A DNA stretch of 64,000 bases from contig CP065367.1 in NCBI GenBank assembly GCA_023206055.1, positions 124,001-188,000 of the forward strand, given 5' to 3'. The notes beneath the pieces are model-generated. The model did no database searches, was not told the DNA's origin, and saw nothing but the letters and a program-made list of their open reading frames with translations. Numbering within the stretch: position 1 is the first letter of the stretch; each line of letters opens with the position of its first letter. Source of the stretch: Vibrio cyclitrophicus. Lineage in GTDB: Bacteria > Pseudomonadota > Gammaproteobacteria > Enterobacterales > Vibrionaceae. Positions 25,565 to 34,577 of the stretch are shown one piece after another. The translations under genes were made by a program, and so were the position numbers.

Positions 25565-26824
25565 CTAGCGCGCTAACTTGTGATGAGCTCGCGAAAAGTG
25601 ACCTGCACAAAATGCACCGACAATCGATAGCTCGCCAGCCAAACACAGTGCAGCACATACTTCGGCTAAGGCTTGTGATTTACCGTTACCATGCAGTCCA
25701 AGTAAATCTAAACAGGCTTTCTGACTTGGTAAGCCGGTACCGCCGCCGACAGTCCCTATCATTAAGTTAGGTAGTGTCACGCTCGCGTATAAACCGCCTT
25801 CTTTGTTCAGTTCCATGCGAGTCATACCAATCGCAGACTCAGCGACACACGCTGCGTCTTGTCCGCAAGCAATGTAAAGCGCCGCCAGTGCATTCGCATA
25901 ATGGGCATTGATACCGATAGTACCACTTAACGCGCCACCTACCGTGGTCATTTGACCAAACTGAACCATCTTCTCTGGAGTGGTGTGCAAGTACTTAGCA
26001 ACAAGCTCAGCAGGAATGTTTACTTCGGCAGTGACCTTTTTACCACGAACACTGCGTAAGGTTTGGGTATTGGCTTTCTTGTCGCCTGACAAGTTGCCAT
26101 CAAGGAAAGCGTGGTCAGGCTTAACTGGCGTATTCTCAATAATGTACTCAAACACGGCGTTGGTCGCGATGGTCACCATATTCTGACCAGAAGCGTCTCC
26201 GGTTAGAAATTCAAACACCAAGTAAACATGGTTACCTTCGATGTTGATATTGATGTCGGTCAGCTTGCCGTGTGATGTTGTTGATTCTGCCAAGATCTTG
26301 AACTGGTCATACTGAGTCACAGCCCAAGCCACAAACTGTCCGGCTTCAACTAATCCTTGGAAGGCAAAACCAGGCGTACGTGTTACACCTTCATTGAGCA
26401 ACATAGCACTTGCGCCACCACAAGCCGTAATCAGCTTAGAACCACGATTGTAAGAGGCGACAAGCGCAGCTTCTGTGGTTGCCAGTGGCACGAGGTAATC
26501 GCCCGTAGCAAATAGGCCATTAACTCTTAGTGGGCCTGACACACCGACAGGGACTTTAACTGTGCCAACAAAGTGTTCGATATTTTTCTCATACGCTTGG
26601 ATCTGGCTTTGTGTATGAGGGTCGAGCAGCTCTTGCTGTGAATCTGCGTTATCGAGGGCTGTCCAACGACGTGTAAGATTCTTTTCTGTCAGGTAGGGGC
26701 TAGGGGTCAGCTTATTTACTGGCTTTTCAAAATGAGGCTGAAGCTTTTTTTCTAATTCGTCTGCGGAGATGTCGCCTCCTAAAATAGAAACATAGTCACG
26801 GCGATGCAGATTTAGTTTTGGCAT
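25565..26824 (-). CDS. mvaA: Hydroxymethylglutaryl-CoA reductase, class I
   Basis: The 419-residue product is an HMG-CoA reductase with the catalytic residues of the class I (eukaryote/archaeal, NADPH-type) form. They are the glutamate in PLATTEAALVAS, the lysine in NLSGDKKANT, the aspartate in ACGQDAACVAES, and a C-terminal histidine in AHHKL. GTVGGGTGLPSQ is the nucleotide-binding signature. The reaction is reduction of HMG-CoA to mevalonate (or the reverse). No other mevalonate-pathway gene is visible, and Vibrio generally makes isoprenoids through the MEP route, so its role here is unclear. The ATG at 26824 fits the family start; a longer frame to 26896 adds an unlikely leader. Confidence 0.93.
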   Translation of the reverse strand: MPKLNLHRRDYVSILGGDISADELEKKLQPHFEKPVNKLTPSPYLTEKNLTRRWTALDNADSQQELLDPHTQSQIQAYEKNIEHFVGTVKVPVGVSGPLRVNGLFATGDYLVPLATTEAALVASYNRGSKLITACGGASAMLLNEGVTRTPGFAFQGLVEAGQFVAWAVTQYDQFKILAESTTSHGKLTDININIEGNHVYLVFEFLTGDASGQNMVTIATNAVFEYIIENTPVKPDHAFLDGNLSGDKKANTQTLRSVRGKKVTAEVNIPAELVAKYLHTTPEKMVQFGQMTTVGGALSGTIGINAHYANALAALYIACGQDAACVAESAIGMTRMELNKEGGLYASVTLPNLMIGTVGGGTGLPSQKACLDLLGLHGNGKSQALAEVCAALCLAGELSIVGAFCAGHFSRAHHKLAR

Positions 26825-26985
26825 AAATAGTATGAAGTAAAGTTTGTGCAGCAAATTGGTTTGCGCTGATTCTACCGAGTAATAAACCAGAAACAAGCGC
26901 CTGATATAATGAGTTACAGTTTGTGTGGTTGTTGAAGCAAAAAGCAGCGAAGTTTCGCGAAATATAGGCGGTACTTGAGCAAAAT

Positions 26986-27306
26986 TTAGATATGAATGTC
27001 GAGAAGACTACCAATGGCTTCGTTTTGACGATCAACCACACTCGCACCAACACGGTTATAACTTGCGCTTTGTGTCAGTTTAATCAAGGAATCGGTTGAG
27101 GATGAAGCGGGTTCAGGTTCTTTGTCTTTAAAGGAAATGGATTGTTCAGGCTCTATTTGATTAAAGCTGAGATCGCTAGTTTGGAAAGTGTCGTCGGATT
27201 CTAGAGCGTGTTTGGAGGCTTGGTTGAGCTCGATTGCGGCTTCTTCAGCCATGTTAGTGGACTGCTGAATAATGGCGTAACCAGATTGAATACCAGATAT
27301 CGACAT
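26986..27306 (-). CDS. Small protein with flagellar rod/hook-like ends, 106 residues
   Basis: The N-terminus (SISGIQSGYAIIQQSTNMAE) and C-terminus (NRVGASVVDRQNEAIGSLLDI) are amphipathic helices resembling the paired terminal helices of FlgC/FlgG-type axial proteins. In those, the C-terminus commonly ends in a 'LLDI'-like stretch. The middle is acidic, Ser- and Pro-rich and probably disordered. An aagg site precedes the ATG. No flagellar genes are nearby. The similarity is by eye and short, so this is a hypothetical protein with a suggestive architecture. Confidence 0.6.
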   Translation of the reverse strand: MSISGIQSGYAIIQQSTNMAEEAAIELNQASKHALESDDTFQTSDLSFNQIEPEQSISFKDKEPEPASSSTDSLIKLTQSASYNRVGASVVDRQNEAIGSLLDIHI

Positions 27307-27427
27307 AACAGAACCTTATATTGACGTATGGAGTGAGTCTAGGCGGACGATATTTGGAGCGCAATGGTGAACAGATGAAATTTACGGTGAAAATGTGAAC
27401 TTAAGTTAAAATAGTGAAGTCTGTCTA

Positions 27428-27589
27428 TTAACTGAACAGGTCATTTAGCGCGTTTAACTCTTCATCAGTAAGCAAAGAAGACTTCTCATTTTCAAGGTTG
27501 CCGTCTATTTCACCCTGAAGTGCTTTTAATTGTTGGGGGTTAAGAAGCTGTATTTGCTGCTTAAATGCTTCAAATTGCTGTGTATTCAT
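27428..27589 (-). CDS. Small helical protein, 53 residues
   Basis: The frame starts at an ATG preceded by taaggtc and ends TAA. The product is highly helical and Gln/Leu-rich at the start (NTQQFEAFKQQIQLLNPQQLK) and acidic afterwards (TDEELNALNDLF). There is no membrane segment or signal peptide. The LNPQQLKAL and LTDEELNAL segments look like two related helix-turn units. I recognise no family. Support is the ribosome site and the balanced, protein-like composition. Confidence 0.5.
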   Translation of the reverse strand: MNTQQFEAFKQQIQLLNPQQLKALQGEIDGNLENEKSSLLTDEELNALNDLFS

Positions 27590-27944
27590 AGTGTGACCTT
27601 AGTCCAAATCCATATGCTCTATAGAGCATAGTCTACTGACGCAGGAAATCAAACAAGATTAAGTGAATATTAAATGATGTTTGAAGTTTCCTAAAACTAA
27701 GACAACTATAAATTCCTGTGGTCGTTTTTTGTCCGAGAAATGTTAGGCAAAGTTAAGGCTTGGTCAATCAAAGTCAGAAAATTCCTACAATGTAAAAATC
27801 CTCAAACCCTTGTGGAACAAGGGTAGGAAAGTAATTGCTCTACCCAATTTGGGGTATGGGTAAAGCAATGTATAAATACTCATGGTGATCAAAAGATGAT
27901 CAATTTGCGTTATCTTTTTGTTTTTACAGTATTTTGTTTGTTGC
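27590..27944. other. Intergenic region with two hairpins downstream of the FUSC gene
   Basis: An acccttgt-gga-acaagggt hairpin lies at 27806-27824, followed on the minus strand by a T-rich tract, and is a possible terminator of the yccS-like gene. A longer imperfect hairpin (attgctctaccc with gggtaaagcaat) lies at 27834-27869. A 69-codon frame across them is not convincing. No other feature is seen. Confidence 0.4.
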
Positions 27945-30128
27945 TCAAGAAGCTTCTGTTTCAAACGGCTTGTCGATCTTAACCTTAACTGCAAACTTGG
28001 TCGCTAAGGTATGCAGTTCTGGAAGCATTCGATAGATCAAATGGAGCTGCTGTAGGACCATTCTGACAGAACTCTCATCTTCTTCTCGCCATTCACTCAA
28101 TCGCTTATCTAATTCTGGGTCATAAGCGTTTTTCACTTCACACTCTTCTTGATGAGAATAGAGTTGATCATTTAGAGCGTCGAGATGCTCGTGGATTACT
28201 CTGTGCGCATCTAACACCAGTTTGTGTGTCGCCTCATCATCGATACGCGTTCTGTGTGCACCTAAAGCCGAGATGTAGCTGAGTAGAGCATGATTAAGTG
28301 TTAGGAATCGGAAGCTCTCATCTTCAGAGGTGCGGTACTTACCCGGTTCAACCAACATGCTACTGATAGCGGCTGTCAGGTTTGCATCATTATTATGCGC
28401 ACTACGACGAGCGATACGATAGTTAAGGGTGTCTTTTTTACCAACACGGTATTGGCCTATGATCTGAGCAAGATAGTTCTTATTGGAATCGAGCGCATCC
28501 GCCATTACTTTGTGCAACCGTTTCGATTGCCAATCAGGCAAAACATAAATGACAGCAAGTACGGCGAGAGCACAACCAATAAAGGTATCCGCTAGTCTTG
28601 GCAAAACCACTGCGTAGCCTTCACCTAACTGGTTAAAGCAGAAGAGCACAAGCAGAGTGATAAAGCTGGTCGCAAATCCGTAGTTATTGATTCGAAACGC
28701 AAAGAACATCACGCCACTGATAACAATGAACACCAGTTGGCTCTCTTGAGACGGGAAGAAGGTCAATAACGGCACTCCAATTAACAAGCCCGCGACCGTG
28801 CCAATAACACGTGCTGTCAGTTTTTGACGGGTTGCACTGTAGTTTGGCTGGCAAACAAACAGTGTTGTTAGCAAGATCCAGTAACCTCTTTCAATATTAA
28901 AGCCTTGGATAATTCCATAACCAAGCGTCAACGTGATCGCCATACGAATCGCGTGGCGGAATAGCATTGAATCGGTGTGCAGGTTGGCTTTGATCTTGTG
29001 CCACATTGCCGTCAAAGTATGAGGATTGGTATCGTCTAATACGCCTTCTTCGATCTTCTCTGCATCTGGGTTGCTGATATTTGAGAGCTGCTTTTCAACG
29101 GTTGCTAGGTTATTGAATAAGTAATCCAACTGGTTCAGCAGTGATTTCCACTCAGGGTTGTTCTGTTGGTGTAGATGGTTGAGTGAAGACATTAGCTCAT
29201 CGAGTGCCAGTATAGATTTATCACCATGCTGGTATTCAGCTCCAACCTTCAATGAGCTTGCCACTTCTTTACACGCAGTGGCTTGGGCTTCGAGCAGGTA
29301 TTTAAAACGGAACAACACGTCAGAGCGTTCAAAGTGTTTTGCTAGCTCTTGATAACGATAATGGCTAGAGCTGACGCGTTCATGAATATCTTGTGCGATG
29401 AAGTAGGTGTTAAGAAATCGGTCACTTGGCCCGTCAATGTGTCCGCGCTTAGAGCGGTTGAGTAGGGTCGCTTTGCACATGTTGAGCGCGTTAACGGTAC
29501 TCGCATTAAGTTTGGCTTCAATGATTCGGTGTGGTTGAGGAATTAAGTCTGAAACTGGGTAGAAGAGCTCCGCTTTTGAATCGATGTAATTACCGATTTG
29601 ATCGAATACCGTGGCTAGGTTTTGTTGCACAGGTTGCATTGGCCACACTATCTGCCAAATCATCGACATGAAGTAGTACCAAGCGGCGCCAGTTAACAGT
29701 AGAAGCGGTTGAAACCAAAGGTTGGTGCTCTCGTGGGCACCAAGCATGGTATAGATGGCAACTAAGAGAGAACCAAACGCGATACTCGCGTATTTAGGAC
29801 CAATTGCGCCGAGAATAATAAATGAGAAAGTTGAAACAAAAAGCCCTATCGCGAACAGCCAAGGCGTATCGAAGAGAATCTCAATAGAGAAAGCCGCAAC
29901 GGCGAAACAGATAAAGGTCAGCGTGAGTGCTTTCAAGCGCCCGGTAAAGCTGTCATCGCTTTCCGCAAGAGCCGCAGCAATAACGCCTAAGATCAAAGGC
30001 GTGATCAGTGTGTTTTGTCCATAATACCAAGCAGGCACCACCACACCGAGCAGAGTGATGAGAATTAATACGCTGTAATTTATGGTTTTATTCGCCCAAT
30101 AGAGGCGCAATTTGGCTGAGAAGTCCAC
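27945..30128 (-). CDS. yccS: YccS-type FUSC-family inner membrane protein
   Basis: The 727-residue product has two blocks of six membrane segments (residues about 15-150 and 395-530). Each is followed by a large cytosolic domain, the duplicated layout of YccS/YhfK and AaeB-like FUSC proteins. These are proposed efflux or export components, and the substrate is unknown. LTLGYGIIQGFNIERGYWILLTTLFVCQPNYSATRQK is the signature FUSC segment. The start codon is GTG at 30128 with a weak purine leader; no ATG precedes the first membrane segment. It is divergent from helD. Confidence 0.88.
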   Translation of the reverse strand: MDFSAKLRLYWANKTINYSVLILITLLGVVVPAWYYGQNTLITPLILGVIAAALAESDDSFTGRLKALTLTFICFAVAAFSIEILFDTPWLFAIGLFVSTFSFIILGAIGPKYASIAFGSLLVAIYTMLGAHESTNLWFQPLLLLTGAAWYYFMSMIWQIVWPMQPVQQNLATVFDQIGNYIDSKAELFYPVSDLIPQPHRIIEAKLNASTVNALNMCKATLLNRSKRGHIDGPSDRFLNTYFIAQDIHERVSSSHYRYQELAKHFERSDVLFRFKYLLEAQATACKEVASSLKVGAEYQHGDKSILALDELMSSLNHLHQQNNPEWKSLLNQLDYLFNNLATVEKQLSNISNPDAEKIEEGVLDDTNPHTLTAMWHKIKANLHTDSMLFRHAIRMAITLTLGYGIIQGFNIERGYWILLTTLFVCQPNYSATRQKLTARVIGTVAGLLIGVPLLTFFPSQESQLVFIVISGVMFFAFRINNYGFATSFITLLVLFCFNQLGEGYAVVLPRLADTFIGCALAVLAVIYVLPDWQSKRLHKVMADALDSNKNYLAQIIGQYRVGKKDTLNYRIARRSAHNNDANLTAAISSMLVEPGKYRTSEDESFRFLTLNHALLSYISALGAHRTRIDDEATHKLVLDAHRVIHEHLDALNDQLYSHQEECEVKNAYDPELDKRLSEWREEDESSVRMVLQQLHLIYRMLPELHTLATKFAVKVKIDKPFETEAS

Positions 30129-30305
30129 AGTCGCTCACTTGACACACTAAAAACCATAATCCTAACAGAAATCAAGCACAAGAATTTGATACTTATCCAT
30201 AATTGCCCGTAGGTGGTCATGAAAGCGTCGATAAGATATGAGATATTATTAATTCTCATTGCATCATGATATAAATTCAATATTCCCAATTAAGAGCACA
30301 CTCCA

Positions 30306-32381
30306 ATGCAGCTAAGCGCTAACAAGACTGCACAGTTTTTTATTCAAAATGAATATCATCAGGTTGAACTTGATGGTCCACGCTTGCTGTTATCTTCAGT
30401 AGGCAGTGAAGAGCGTATCCCGTTTACTATTTGGAGTGGCAAGATCGCGATAAAGCGCGGATTGTTCTGGGGATCGCTACAATTTTTTGCTAATCAACAA
30501 GATGGAACACAGCGCAGTTGGTTAGTACAAGGCTTACCTTGGGATCAATGCCGTCAATTTGCACGCGCGTCAGTTGCTGCTTATCAGAAGTGGCATGACA
30601 CCCAATGTGAGCAATTAGCTGAACACGTTCCTCAATGGGAGGCTGAATTAACTCGTTTAGAGCAACTCCCTGCTTTTCTACCGCATTCTAAGGTCAATAC
30701 TTGGGTTGATATGGTCAACTCTGGCCTAGAGAGTATGACGATGACGCTAGAAGAGGCTGCACAACGCATGCCAAATCGCATCGCGAGAATGCAGCCATGG
30801 TTATCTGAAACCGAGATTAAGCAAGCCGACAGAAACCAACAATGGTTAGAGACTGAAAGAAAGAATTGGGAAGTGCTGTTTGCTCAATGTGAGTCGTCTC
30901 CGTTGAACTTGTCGCAGCAATATGCGGTTTTGATGAACGATGATCACAACTTGATTCTTGCGGGTGCAGGCTCGGGTAAAACCAGTGTTTTGACGGCTCG
31001 CGTCGCGTATTTACTGCAAAGCCATCAAGCACAAGCTGAAGAGTTATTGTTGCTCGCCTTTGGTCGTGAAGCGGCACAAGAGATGAAACAGCGTCTCGAC
31101 AGTAAAATTGGTTTGTCAGCAGAGAAGGTGCAAGTTAATACTTTCCACCAGTTAGGCTTGAAGATCTTAAATCAAGTTGAAACCGAACGTGTTGTTATTT
31201 CTCCAATGGCCTTAGATGACAATCAACGCCAAGCGTGGTGCATTGATTGGCTGAAAAAACATTGGATGACGCCAACCAACTTCAAACGCTGGCAAAAGCA
31301 CTTGTCTAAATGGCCAATCGCTTATTTAACAGGTGATGATGAGCTTGGTAGCCATGTTTCAAACCTCAAATTGATTGGCTGGCTTGAAAAGCAGCTTGAA
31401 CAGTTGAATGCATCGGGTTTAACGAAAAAAGAAGTACAGCAACAGCTGATTGATCACCGAGATTACACGCGCCTTAACAGTGAATTATCCCTGTGTTGGC
31501 CATGTGTGACGGCATGGCAGAAAGCACTGAAAGAAGAGAACCATATCGACTTCTCGACCATGATCAGTCGTGCGACCCAGTATGTCGAGAAGGGTAAGTT
31601 TATCTCGCCTTGGAAGTTCATCATGATCGATGAGTATCAAGACATCTCGCCAGATCGTCTTGCCTTAGTAGAAGCACTTTGTAATCAGTCGAAAGCCGAG
31701 CACCAAGCCTCTATTTTTGCAGTAGGCGATGACTGGCAGTCGATTTACCAGTTTGCCGGTGCGGATGTGGATTTGACTACGGGCTTTAAGGATCGTTTTG
31801 AAAGCTCGACGATTCATCACCTCGATACCACTTATCGCTTTAACAATCAGTTAGGTGCGGTCGCTAATCGCTTTGTACAAGAAAACCCAATTCAGATTCC
31901 GAAAGAACTGAACAGCTTCAAGCAACAGAAACAGAAGGCGGTGTACAGTGCGCCAAGCAAAGAAGTTGAGAAGATCCTCGACCAATTGAACCGCCAATCT
32001 AAAGGCAAAACCAATAAATCGGTGCTGCTACTTGGACGTAATCATTACCACAAGCCAGAGTTGTTGGAAGACTGGAAGAAGATCTTCACCTCCATTGATA
32101 TCAAGTTCATGACATGCCACGGCAGTAAAGGTAAAGAGGCGGACTTTGTCATTATTCTTTGTGTTGACGAAGGACAGTTCCCGACTAAGAAGAAACAGCT
32201 GCATATTGATGGCGCATTGACCGAATCATCAGACGCGTTCCCTTATGCAGAAGAGCGTCGTTTGTTCTATGTAGCAATGACGCGAGCAAAAGAGAAAGTA
32301 TGGATTACGCACAGTGGCGACGGCTCTGGCTTTGTGCAGGAGCTGCATGGTTCTGATTACCCCGTAGTTCGTAAAAAGTGA
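30306..32381 (+). CDS. helD: DNA helicase IV (UvrD/Rep superfamily 1)
   Basis: ATP-dependent 3'-5' DNA helicase of 691 residues, close to the E. coli HelD length. An N-terminal accessory region (residues 1-200) precedes the Q-motif and Walker A (LNLSQQYAVL, GAGSGKTSVL). Later motifs are DEYQDISPDR (Walker B), VGDDWQSIYQFAGAD, the arginine-finger-type TYRFN, and a C-terminal VAMTRAKEKVW. Helicase IV acts in recombination and repair. The proximity of helD to mgsA matches the enterobacterial arrangement. Confidence 0.94.
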   Translation: MQLSANKTAQFFIQNEYHQVELDGPRLLLSSVGSEERIPFTIWSGKIAIKRGLFWGSLQFFANQQDGTQRSWLVQGLPWDQCRQFARASVAAYQKWHDTQCEQLAEHVPQWEAELTRLEQLPAFLPHSKVNTWVDMVNSGLESMTMTLEEAAQRMPNRIARMQPWLSETEIKQADRNQQWLETERKNWEVLFAQCESSPLNLSQQYAVLMNDDHNLILAGAGSGKTSVLTARVAYLLQSHQAQAEELLLLAFGREAAQEMKQRLDSKIGLSAEKVQVNTFHQLGLKILNQVETERVVISPMALDDNQRQAWCIDWLKKHWMTPTNFKRWQKHLSKWPIAYLTGDDELGSHVSNLKLIGWLEKQLEQLNASGLTKKEVQQQLIDHRDYTRLNSELSLCWPCVTAWQKALKEENHIDFSTMISRATQYVEKGKFISPWKFIMIDEYQDISPDRLALVEALCNQSKAEHQASIFAVGDDWQSIYQFAGADVDLTTGFKDRFESSTIHHLDTTYRFNNQLGAVANRFVQENPIQIPKELNSFKQQKQKAVYSAPSKEVEKILDQLNRQSKGKTNKSVLLLGRNHYHKPELLEDWKKIFTSIDIKFMTCHGSKGKEADFVIILCVDEGQFPTKKKQLHIDGALTESSDAFPYAEERRLFYVAMTRAKEKVWITHSGDGSGFVQELHGSDYPVVRKK

Positions 32382-32468
32382 TGTTACTTGACGTGATTGT
32401 CTAAGATTAGATCTTCAATCCCTGCCGTAACACCATAAGGCAGAATCATAAAGTAGAAGGAATCCGCT

Positions 32469-32819
32469 ATGGAACATGGCTCTATTAACTATATTGAGTT
32501 TGCTGCGAAAGACATCGCCGCAACCAAGGCGTTTTTCAGCCAAGTGTTTGCTTGGAAATTTGAAGATTACGGGCCTGAGTATTCTGCTTTTGAAGGTAAA
32601 GGCTTAATGGGCGGGTTCTACCTGGCGGATCTGGCCTCCAATGCGGACAAGGGTGCAGCACTGATGGTTTTCTATAGCCAAGATCTTGAGCAAACAGAGC
32701 GCGATGTGATTGAAGCTGGTGGACAGGTAAATCGTAAGATCTTTAGCTTTCCCGGCGGTCGACGTTTCCATTTTAGAGAGCCAAGTGGCAACGAAATGGC
32801 GGTGTGGAGTGACAAGTAG
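32469..32819 (+). CDS. VOC-family (glyoxalase/bleomycin-resistance fold) protein
   Basis: The 116-residue product has one VOC module: the opening NYIEFAAKDIAATKAFFSQVFAWKFEDYG and the closing FREPSGNEMAVWSD with the metal-ligand glutamate. This resembles the YDR533-like short VOC proteins often called glyoxalase-related. Substrate is unknown. A strong agaagga site precedes the ATG. It lies 87 bases after helD and converges on the methylglyoxal synthase gene, a suggestive neighbour for a glyoxalase-like protein, but that link is inference. Confidence 0.85.
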   Translation: MEHGSINYIEFAAKDIAATKAFFSQVFAWKFEDYGPEYSAFEGKGLMGGFYLADLASNADKGAALMVFYSQDLEQTERDVIEAGGQVNRKIFSFPGGRRFHFREPSGNEMAVWSDK

Positions 32820-32877
32820 AGAGACTCGCTGCTCTGTTTTATGATTGAACTGTTTAATGTCTGAAAACGAGATATGA

Positions 32878-32908
32878 AAAAGCCTGCGATAAAATGCAGG
32901 CTTTTTAG
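32878..32908. terminator. Bidirectional terminator between the VOC gene and mgsA
   Basis: Perfect 11-bp stem aaaaagcctgc / gcaggcttttt with an eight-base loop. A- and T-runs form part of the stem on either side. Confidence 0.88.
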
Positions 32909-32940
32909 TCTGTTCAGTAGATAGCACATTTAATGTGCGA

Positions 32941-33396
32941 TTACGTGCGCTCAGCTAGGTACGCTTCGTAGTCAGGGATCTCGATGATCACTTCTTCTTC
33001 AAGCAGTGAAGAGTTAAACAGGAAATTCGCGGTAGCGCGGTTAGTTGCTACAGGAATGTTCCATACACTTGCGATACGAAGCAGTGCTTTTACATCTGGA
33101 TCATGCGGTACGGCATTAAGTGGGTCCCAGAAGAAAATTAGCATATCGATTTTGCCTTCAGATATAAGCGCGCCAAGTTGTTGGTCACCGCCCATAGGGC
33201 CACTGATCATGCTTTTGATTGCTAAGCCTGTCTCTTTACTCAGTAGAGAACCTGTTGTGCCCGTTGCGTAAAGGAAGTGCTTTTGTAGTTTTTCTTTGTT
33301 CTCTTTGACCCATCTTAGTAGCTCAGGTTTGAAGTGGTCATGAGCGACCAAAGCGATATGCTTGTGTGTTGGCATAGTGCGCGTCGTTTTTTGCAT
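32941..33396 (-). CDS. mgsA: Methylglyoxal synthase
   Basis: Cytosolic enzyme converting dihydroxyacetone phosphate to methylglyoxal and phosphate, a bypass of lower glycolysis under phosphate limitation. The 151-residue protein aligns by eye with E. coli MgsA throughout. Catalytic residues are visible as H19/D20 in LVAHDHFK, D71 in GPMGGDQQ and H98 in NAVPHDPD. The N-terminal phosphate-binding TATGTTG segment is also present. An agggaac site precedes the ATG. It is a single gene with its own terminator, next to helD as in enterobacteria. Confidence 0.97.
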   Translation of the reverse strand: MQKTTRTMPTHKHIALVAHDHFKPELLRWVKENKEKLQKHFLYATGTTGSLLSKETGLAIKSMISGPMGGDQQLGALISEGKIDMLIFFWDPLNAVPHDPDVKALLRIASVWNIPVATNRATANFLFNSSLLEEEVIIEIPDYEAYLAERT

Positions 33397-33456
33397 GAAT
33401 GTTCCCTAAATTGTTGTTTCGTTTTTATTGTTTTGAGTTCTTCAGCCAATATAGCA

Positions 33457-34485
33457 CTAAGGATTCACACTGAATACCGGACGAAACTCAGAAGGTGACA
33501 ATGAGTCGGCGATAATTTGATCTTTGAGAGTTGCTGGTGTCAGCGCTTCGATAATTGGTGCGCTGTGTTGCTCGTAAGGTTGACCGCGTAAGTAACTCGT
33601 GGCTTGTTTTACCGACAAACGACCTTGCTCAACCATTTTATCTGTTGGTGCAAAAAGCACCTTATTACGAAGCAAGCCGCGGTAGGTCCCGTGACTTAGG
33701 TAACTTGAAATTAATCCTATTTCTTTGGTTTTACCGGCCGCTCGTAGCTCACTGATCGCTGCTTCAATCGCGACGGCACTTCCGACTATATATTGGATAT
33801 CAGGTTCTTCTATCACCTGTTGTACTAGATTTCTTTGCAGTTCTTTATCGTTATCTGCCCAATAGCTGATCGCAATTTTGATATCACTCGACTTGATCGC
33901 ATCATAAAACCCAAGTGCTACAGGCTTAGTGCCACCACTCGCTTGTGGGCCAAGTAACAAGGCGATAGGTGTTTCGCCTGATCCTTTCGGGTGTCGTTTC
34001 GACAAAAACTCTCCGACTTGGTACCCCATTTGATACCAGTCGACACCGACTGTGCCTTTCAATACCTTCTGTTGTTCTTCATTGACGGTTAACTCATTCA
34101 CCGTAGCAAATACAGGGGTAGAACCAACCCAGTCACTGAGATTTTCATGGTACGCATCGGGTGAAACGGTGCCTAAAATAATGGCATCGGCTCCCCATTG
34201 TGTGCAAAGCACCAGCTGTGAGGCTTGTTTGCCAACGTTGGGGTAACCGCCAGCTTCCAATACTCTTAGTTCAACTTGCTGCTTTTCTGCTTCTGAGACC
34301 ATTCCGTAGTTCACAGACAACCAGTATGAGTCTTTTAGGTGCGGATAAATGGCACAGATTTTCTCTTTTTGCGATGTGGCAGCTGCTGGTTTTATTGGGC
34401 TCAAAGGCTCGCTAGCACTTGCGACAGAGGTCACTGAGGCCAGTAGTGAGAGAAGAGTTATTGAAGCGAAAGGTCTAGATAGCAT
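33457..34485 (-). CDS. torT: TorT, periplasmic TMAO-sensing partner of TorS
   Basis: Periplasmic binding protein of 342 residues with a signal peptide ending near VASASEP. The segments KICAIYPHLKDSYWLSVNYGMV, VLEAGGYPNVGKQ and WGADAIILGTVSPD are characteristic of TorT. TorT binds trimethylamine N-oxide and signals to the TorS sensor domain. It is divergent from torS with a 92-base gap, the arrangement known from E. coli. No torR or torCAD genes are in the window. Confidence 0.93.
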   Translation of the reverse strand: MLSRPFASITLLSLLASVTSVASASEPLSPIKPAAATSQKEKICAIYPHLKDSYWLSVNYGMVSEAEKQQVELRVLEAGGYPNVGKQASQLVLCTQWGADAIILGTVSPDAYHENLSDWVGSTPVFATVNELTVNEEQQKVLKGTVGVDWYQMGYQVGEFLSKRHPKGSGETPIALLLGPQASGGTKPVALGFYDAIKSSDIKIAISYWADNDKELQRNLVQQVIEEPDIQYIVGSAVAIEAAISELRAAGKTKEIGLISSYLSHGTYRGLLRNKVLFAPTDKMVEQGRLSVKQATSYLRGQPYEQHSAPIIEALTPATLKDQIIADSLSPSEFRPVFSVNP

Positions 34486-34577
34486 GAATTGCCGTTTTAT
34501 TGGTTTTAGATAAGAAACACTGCAAAATATAGCGTATTCTGCATGGGTAAAGAAGAACGTTTTAAGGTTTAGAGTTT

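Noticed and set aside
27785..27994. 69-codon minus-strand frame overlapping the end of the FUSC gene
   Set aside because: It overlaps hairpins and the coding end of the FUSC gene in another frame. Composition is not protein-like.
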